Below, in pieces: positions 57,968 through 64,000 of a stretch of DNA of 64,000 bases. Every line of letters begins with the position of its first letter. Position 1 is the first letter of the stretch. Both the position numbers and the translations under genes were made by a program. The notes under the pieces were generated by a model, which did no database searches, had not been told where the DNA came from, and was given only the letters and a program-made list of their open reading frames with translations. Source of the DNA: Diadema setosum (taxonomy: Eukaryota; Echinodermata; Echinoidea; Diadematoida; Diadematidae); assembly GCF_964275005.1 (NCBI RefSeq), contig NC_092690.1, positions 10,482,010 to 10,546,009 on the forward strand. Direction: 5' to 3'.

Positions 57968-60437
57968 CTGCCCCCCCAAGGAAAAACGCAGTATCTAACA
58001 TTTTTGGCGATTTTCACTTTTTTGCATAAATATAGTCAGTGGGCAATCCTTCTTCATATGACATATTCAGATTTTTGAAAAAATTTTTAGAAAGCCACTT
58101 TTCCGTAACTGCCAAACGCAGTATCTACACTTAACTTGCACTTTCCCCAAGGAAAAACGCAGTATCTACATGATGAATATTTCCCCAAGGAAAAACGCAG
58201 TATCTACAAAGCTAGTCTTAATTACCAGACACTGTTATTTATATATGTGAATACTTTGCCGGTTGTTCTGTAATTTGAACGTAAATTACTTTCTTTAGAT
58301 ATACTTGCTCAATAATAAGACATAATGTTCAAAATATCTAACCGAAACAATACTGATTAGTAAATATTTTGATGAGATCGTGATCCTAATATAAAACACA
58401 GTGTGTGATTAAGACTAACCGAGTGCACATTAAACAATACAACACAACACTGACAGCTTGCAGCTAGCTGCACTGATGCTGTGCAGCAGTCAGCACAGGG
58501 CCCGGCTAGTCAGCATACAGTGGGAGTGTGTACTTGGAATAAAACAAATGTTGTCGTGGGGAAAATTACTCGTGAGCCTAGCCCTCAAGAAAAAATTATC
58601 TGCAGATAATGAGTAAGTTATTCAAAACTATTTCAATATTGAAAGAATAAAGCTGATTGTTTGTCACACGAAGCAAAGTAAACACAAATGCATGTTTGTC
58701 ACACGAAGCGAGGTAAACACAAAATGCATACATTTGTGTTTACTTCGCTTCGTGTGATAAACGATCAGCTTTATTCTTTCATATTCTACCTCAATGATGA
58801 ACATTATCGGTACTTTTTCAATATTAACTTGTTGTGAAGTAACTTTGTTATGCCTAGACCCTTGTCAAAATTCCTCAGGCTCCGAATCCGAAAGTTTCGT
58901 CGAAAGGCAATAGGCCTAGATCTATTTGTGTTGTATCGGATAAACGTCAGGACATATGTAACATGTTACACCCTCCCTTAGATCTTAAAGTCTAAGTCTT
59001 TAGACTTGTCTAGACAGTAACGTTTTAGTCTTGCGTCTCTTTTCTAATGTTAGACTTAACGTTAATCAGAACTTTCAGGGTCCGTATTCCGAAAGTCTAA
59101 AGAAAGATCTAGTGTAGGACTTGAATAGGCCTACTCTAGGGCAGGCCTGTAGTAAGAAGTCTAAAACTTAACCACTTTTTAGAATCCTAAGTCTAGTGAA
59201 GTGTCAATGTTCAATGATCTACTCCATACCATACTGTCTTAAAATTACATAATTGACAATAGATTAGGTCCATGTGAAAAATAGGTACCCACGGTAAATG
59301 GACAAAATAGAGACAGTTAAGAATAAGTTGTATTTTAATTCTTATCGGATCTAGACAGTGTCTAGACCCTAACGTTAGTTAGAATGGGTTGCATAAAATG
59401 CATGCATGATCCCATGCTGCATGCTACATAACTTACAAGTAAAAAAAGTTAGGCCTACATTACAAATTTACATGACGTTAAACTTAGGGTCAATCCAGAA
59501 GGAATAGGCCTAGAGAGCGGATGTTACTTCATTCTAGACCGGTTCTAGATGTATTTTTTTTTTTCTAATCAAAGAGTCCTGGCTCGTGTAGGGCTTAAAC
59601 CTTCTACAGTTCTAACGTTAGGCTATTTTTGTTTTTTCTGTGAGCATCGTGCATGTATAGCGTGAGGCGGTAGACTCGTGTAGCCTGCTACGTAGCCAGC
59701 CTAGAATAAACGATATAAAAACTAGACCTAGTCTAGATCGATCTAGGTCCAGACATCCGATTTAGATTTATTTTGGTCTAGACAGACTGTAACCTAGACT
59801 GTACAGATCTAGATCTAGTATTCTAGATGCTAGTTAGCGGCTAGGCCATGTAGCATCACATTACAGCCCTGGCAAGCTTCATATTAAACACGTATCGACG
59901 TAACGTTAGGCCTACAGCAAGATCGGTCTGGGATACACTTTTAAGCAAAACGTTCCAAGAACGATCTGTTATTTAATAATCTTATGAAGCCTGCTCTGTA
60001 ATCAGGGCATAAATGGGGGGGGGGGGGATGGAGGATGCATCCCCCAGGGCCAGAGAATACTTGAACAATGATGTATACATGCATACATAATTATGGCAGA
60101 AGATTAATCCTAGTCATTCCGCTGTAGATACTGCATTTTTCCTTGGGGAAATTCGTTCCATTGTAAATACTGCGTTTTTCCTTGGGGAAATCAGTCAAGT
60201 GCGTGGGGTTTCCCCAAAGTATCTGCATTTTCATCAATAACTGAAAAACAAAACAAAAACACAAAATGATATTTTCCAGGAAAATTGGTAGCTAGATAGA
60301 CTAAAATTCCACAATGAAGGAATTTTTCAAAAGAGTATATTTTCCAGGGGCTTTGGCAAAAATATAAAATGGTGAATATCTCGGTTGTTTAGAAATGGAG
60401 CTGGATGTAGATACTGCGTTTTTCCTTGGGGGGGCAG
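57968..60437. mobile_element. Non-coding TIR element with CCCCAAGGAAAAACGCAGTA words, TATG duplication
   Basis: CTGCCCCCCCAAGGAAAAAC (continuing GCAGTATCTA) is perfectly inverted at the right end, and TATG flanks both sides (57964-57967, 60438-60441). The same word, minus the first bases, recurs inside: direct at 58144 and 58183 (partial at 58113), inverted at 60123 and 60163, partial at 60208. The middle (58850-59850) is dense in TCTAGA / GTCTAGAC sequences. No open frame. Confidence 0.8.
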
Positions 60438-60514
60438 TATGAGGGGCGTGTCATCGTTCTGACCAGACAGAGACTTGTCAGTCATCTTAACCCGGGATAA
60501 CAATTCAAAATGAT

Positions 60515-62190
60515 TTACATTGATTTCGAATTCAACAGCCTTGTGAGGTAAGGAATTGCACTATTCTCAAAATGCTTAGTGCGACATCTTTTTTCCATGT
60601 AGCGCTTTGTGTGTCTGTGTTTTCGAGAGGACGCATTCAGCACACACCATTTCTGGAGGTACACAGAGTTTGCCGATTTCTGCGCAAATTTCATAGACAA
60701 CTCCTCGCGTCTCACTTCTAGGCTGGAGATTTGGGCTGTTTCCAGTGCTACCTCATAGTTGCAGTGCGGTAGAATGGTCCTCAGTGCCCTCTTCTGGACC
60801 TGTTCAAGTAGACCTGCCTTATCGACCGTGAGACCTGAGTGCCACACTGCGCATGCGTATTCCAGAAGCGGTTGAATGAACCCAACATACACAGACACAA
60901 GATCTTCAGTAGGCATGTTGAATGATTTCAACATTCGGAGCATATGCATGCGACGGTTTGCCCGCGATACTATGGTACGGACATGGCATTCCCACTTAAG
61001 ATCACTTTGTATCATGATGCCAAGGAGCTTCACTGACGTGACTTCGTTCATCACTTCGTTTCCCGAAGGATAGCCTCATGACACTGCACTTTTTGGGGTT
61101 GAGCATCACATGATTGTTGTCACACCAATCTTCCAAAGAGGTGAGGACATCCTGTATGCGGTTGTATGGGTTGCAACGATGATCAGAGCACAGGGCGAGC
61201 GACATGTCATCCACATACTTCCATCTGCTGTCAAGATCACCACACAACGCGTCATTGATCAGAGCGAGGAACAATGCAGGATCCAGACTAGTACCCTGTG
61301 GGACGCCCACTGTGACAGGTTTCCATGGTGACAACGCTCCTTGTTATCGGACACGACATCTACGTCTAGTGAGGAACTTACAGATCCATCTACTTATTGA
61401 TGGGGATAGCTGTAAATCTATGAGTTTCCTTACCAGGATTGTATGGTCGACCTGATCAAATGCGCGGCTGAAATCAGTTGACACAACAGTAATCTCTTGG
61501 CCGGCGGTCTCCATGTTCCTGTAGAGGAAGTCCATCATGTCGACCAGGCAATGCGTAGTAGAATGTCCAGCACGTGCCCCGTATTGCTTTGGGTCAAGAT
61601 GAGGAGCTATCTCCGACATAACGCGTCTGTAGAAGAACAGCTCAAGGATTTTTGCAAAGTGGTAACTTAGTAGTTAGAGAAATAGGGCGAAGTTTGTCTA
61701 CAGGTGCTGGTGATTGTTCTTTAGGAACTGGGCACACAATTGCATCCTTCCATTGGTGTGGTACGTAACAGCTTTCATATGATGAGTTTAGCACTTCGCA
61801 CAATGGTTCAGCTAGTTCAACGGAAAAAGTCTGAATAATCCGAGCAGGGATATCGTCTGGCCCACCGGATTTGCCAGGTTTGATTCGCTTCAATTCCCTT
61901 TCAACATCCCAGGGTTGAATGGGAGGGATCGGCACAGGCAAGGGAAGAAACGCAAGAAGACTGGAGAGATCAAGTTCGGGGATATCGTCGGTCTAGTCAA
62001 CCGCTTCATGACAGCATTAGTCTGCTTGGCGATAGGTGACTTCTAAAGACATCCATACGACAGCGTTATGGTCGCCACCGCACCCAAGGGGAGATGATAT
62101 TTGAGGTTCCTTGTACCACCGATAGATATTGGTAATGATCTGATCCAATATAGCGTCTCCACGAGTGGGCTTGTTGACGCCTTGCCGTGC
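60515..62190 (-). pseudogene. LINE endonuclease/reverse transcriptase pseudogene
   Basis: Minus-strand reading gives the end of an AP endonuclease (PTRGDAILDQIITNIYR ... GGDHNAVVW, 62180-62060), then RT blocks: LKRIKPGKSGGPDDIPARII, VDKLRPISLT, STDFSRAFDQVDHTIL (motif A), VTVGVPQGTSLDPALF (B), KYVDDMSLAL with the YVDD catalytic core (C), and LNPKKCSVM (D), followed by a C-terminal LGIMIQSDLKWECHV / FIQPLLEYACAVWHSG region. One in-frame stop near 61344 and frameshifts near 61630 and 61045 break it, and the 5' end is missing. CR1/jockey-like, clade unresolved. Confidence 0.85.
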
Positions 62191-62194
62191 AAAA

Positions 62195-62345
62195 TTTTTT
62201 TGACCGCGCCGCTCGCTGACTTCTTACTTTCAAGTCTCGCGCAACTTTTGAGACCAAATTTGTCGCGCCCGGGCATACCGTTCCGAAGCCACTCCCCTTC
62301 AAAAAATTTTCGTCAACCCCAAAATTGTTCAAAATTGTGATTTTG
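62195..62345. mobile_element. Fragment of the 46574/47905 repeat family
   Basis: Shares gcgcaacttttgagaccaaa with 48031 and the adjoining gggcataccgtt..gaagc. It borders the truncated 5' end of the LINE. Confidence 0.55.
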
Positions 62346-62470
62346 TGTACAAAGTCAATACAGATTGTGCTTTTTCAATTAATTCATATAGAGAATCATA
62401 TTTTTAATTTTAATTGCTGAAATAAATTTATCTTAGTATAAAAACAAAAAGTTAGAAAAAACAAGGAAAT

Positions 62471-62725
62471 ATGACGATAGGGAAACAATTATTCACTTGT
62501 CTCGCAAAGATCGTAGAAAGGTGTACGACGTTTCGCTCGCTACTGCTGAGCTTCGTCAGGTACAATAACACACGTTGGTGCGTGCACGCAAGTTATAGCG
62601 TGTATGCGGACGTGGTACTGGGAACGCGGCCGCCGGAGCAGGGTCAGGCAGTGCGCCACACTGTGTCCGCTGTTTGCTGCGTTCATGCGGACCTAGTTGG
62701 CAGCACGTCTGGCCCAGACGTGCTG
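62471..62725 (-). mobile_element. Inverted arm (pLTR-like) of the Penelope-like element
   Basis: From agggaaacaattattcactt to the palindromic junction cacgtctggcccagacgtg at 62703-62721, this is the reverse complement of 63560-63800 with few differences. Penelope-like elements commonly carry such partial copies in inverted orientation. The frame at 62471-62749 is its antisense translation. Confidence 0.8.
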
Positions 62726-62726
62726 C

Positions 62727-63711
62727 CAACTCCGCTAAACGAGGAGTGATCAGATGCCTCTACGATCGAGCAAACAAGATCATAACCAAGCCCTCTGGCA
62801 CAGCAACCGAGAAACGCCATTTGCGATCAGCATTGTCGGCCAATGGCTATCCCAGGTGTTTCATCAACAAGGCACGAACAGCAAGAGTTCAACCTGAACA
62901 GGACAAGGAGGAATACAAGTCCACGGTTGTCCTCCCCTATGTGGAGTCAATTGCTCCCGTTCTTAGATGCCGGCTGGCGAAACACAATATCCGAGTCGTC
63001 TACAAAGCCGACGCCACTATCAGAAATCACCTGGTTCGAGCCAAAGACCCGGTACCTCCCCTCAGGAAAGACGGAGTGATCTACCGTATACCCTGCAGAG
63101 ACTGTGGGATGAGCTACATCGGAGAAACCGGCAGACCGGTAGGGGAAAGGTTATCTGAACACCACCGAGACGTCTCTAACTGTAAAACAGAGGCATCTGC
63201 AGTAGCAGAACATGCATGGAATGCCCAACATCAACCAGACTGGGAAGGCGTGAAGTGCATGGACACAGCACGATACTGGTACACTCGTAGAGTGAAGGAA
63301 GCCATCCATATACGACTCAGTAAGGACAACCTAAACAGGGACGTCGGCATAGAGTTACCCAAATCATGGATGCGTTGCATTCGCATGCACCAGCACACTA
63401 TGCACAAACCAAAGCCGCCGAATCGTGACGGCAGTCAACGGACGCAGGATGACACACTACCCGGCCCGCCCCGGGGGACGACGTGCTGCCAACTAGGTCC
63501 GCATAGACGCTGTAAACAGCGGCCACAGGATGGCGCACTGCCCGCCCCGCTGGAGGAGGCAACGTGCTGCCAACTAGGTCCGCATGAGCGCAGCAAACAG
63601 CGGACACAGTGTGGCGCACTGCCCGACCCGGCTCCAGCGGCCGCGTGCCCACTGCCACGTCCGCATACACGCTATAACTTGCGTGCACGCACCGTGTCTT
63701 ATTGTACCTGA
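62727..63711 (+). CDS. Penelope-like element polyprotein, 3' part with GIY-YIG endonuclease (5'-truncated)
   Basis: The open frame carries the end of the PLE reverse transcriptase/thumb (RCLYDRANKII, KRHLRSALSANGYPRCFI, VVLPYVESIAPVL), then the endonuclease: IYRIPCRDC, a CxxC pair between the GIY and YIG parts; SYIGETGRPVGERLSEHH, with the YIG block and the following Arg; and SAVAEHAWNAQHQPDW. This is the endonuclease-bearing (EN+) type. The last 90 residues are three degenerate repeats around CCQLGPH, encoded by a 60-bp minisatellite that overlaps the pLTR. The frame is uninterrupted but lacks the RT catalytic core, so this copy is not autonomous. It starts abruptly at the inverted junction; upstream in-frame codons belong to the arm. 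Confidence 0.85.
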
Positions 63712-63800
63712 CGAAGCTCAGCAGTAGCGAGCGAAACGTTGTACACCTTTCTACGATCTTCTTCGCGAGACAAGTGAATAATTGTTTCCCTATCATCATA
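63560..63800 (+). mobile_element. Penelope-like element pLTR between two head-to-tail units
   Basis: Contains the 3' end of the upstream coding frame, then tgacgaagctcagcagtagc ... tcgcgagacaagtgaataat. It is inverted at 62471-62725 and is followed directly by the N-terminal frame of a second unit, the usual partial-tandem PLE layout. Confidence 0.8.
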
Positions 63801-63812
63801 GTATTCACCGCG

Positions 63813-64000
63813 ATGGTCAACATCTTCACAAGAATTACTTCAACGTACGGGCATAATGCCCTGCAACTGGTTAGAAGACACGAACGGTGCCTACGCAGAT
63901 TGGCACGTTTCAACAACCATCTCACCTTCCTCATGCGCTCCATCAAGTCATCAGTGATTCCCAAGGACCTAAGGATCAAGTCACCTGTTCATACTCAAGG
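63813..64000 (+). CDS. Penelope-like reverse transcriptase, N-terminal start of the next unit (partial)
   Basis: ATG just after the pLTR opens a frame that runs off the window. Residues such as LVRRHERCLRRLARFNNHL and FLMRSIKSSVIPKDLRIKSP resemble the basic helical N-terminus that precedes the RT domain in PLEs. Intactness beyond position 64000 cannot be judged. Confidence 0.7.
   Translation, partial: MVNIFTRITSTYGHNALQLVRRHERCLRRLARFNNHLTFLMRSIKSSVIPKDLRIKSPVHTQ

Noticed and set aside
63398..63979. 193-residue minus-strand frame
   Set aside because: It is antisense to the Penelope-like coding end and pLTR, which have a clear family match on the plus strand.

Overview
This is animal nuclear DNA. 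Its genes are split by GT-AG introns, it is AT-rich, and it is crowded with DNA transposons and retrotransposon fragments. The intact housekeeping gene matches animal TRAPPC4. The repeat landscape (TIR elements, a Penelope-like element, the repeat that opens with gcctccgccacgaag and a CCGT tract, frequent taggcct words) suggests a marine invertebrate deuterostome, most likely an echinoderm. That placement is inference.

Two protein-coding genes can be assembled exon by exon. On the minus strand, 21779 down to 2355, seven exons join in phase into a predicted 578-residue type I membrane receptor: a signal-peptide exon, three immunoglobulin domains each in a phase 1-1 exon, a transmembrane exon and a two-exon cytoplasmic tail. 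The last tail exon has three tyrosines, sitting in YMPM, VHYESI and VYSNV. On the plus strand, 26084 to 42723, five exons encode a complete 219-residue TRAPPC4 (synbindin), with a 13.2-kb first intron.

Most of the rest is mobile DNA. 1.2-19 kb (introns and 3' side of the receptor gene): terminal-inverted-repeat (TIR) elements, including a four-level nest at 11660-16848. 19.4-21.6 kb: a hAT-like element with an 8-bp target duplication. 27.9-35.9 kb: an 8-kb non-coding TIR element in TRAPPC4 intron 1 that holds a second TIR element. 36.5-40.2 kb: nested MITEs and a repeat carrying AGGTCA words. 46-54 kb: a piggyBac-type element, a decayed LINE interrupted by a TTA-flanked element, and a second hAT-like copy. 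54.9-57.8 kb: local tandem duplications. 58.0-60.4 kb: another large TIR element. 60.4-62.2 kb: a second decayed LINE on the minus strand. 62.5-64.0 kb: a Penelope-like element with GIY-YIG endonuclease, inverted arms and the start of a second unit.

The most unusual theme is that at least a dozen unrelated TIR elements share one design: no coding capacity, plus a private 7-25 bp word scattered many times inside the element, often in mirror orientation towards the two ends. Several have 4-bp target duplications. The other highlight is the signalling tail of the Ig receptor. Everything was read by eye from the sequence; no homology search was run.
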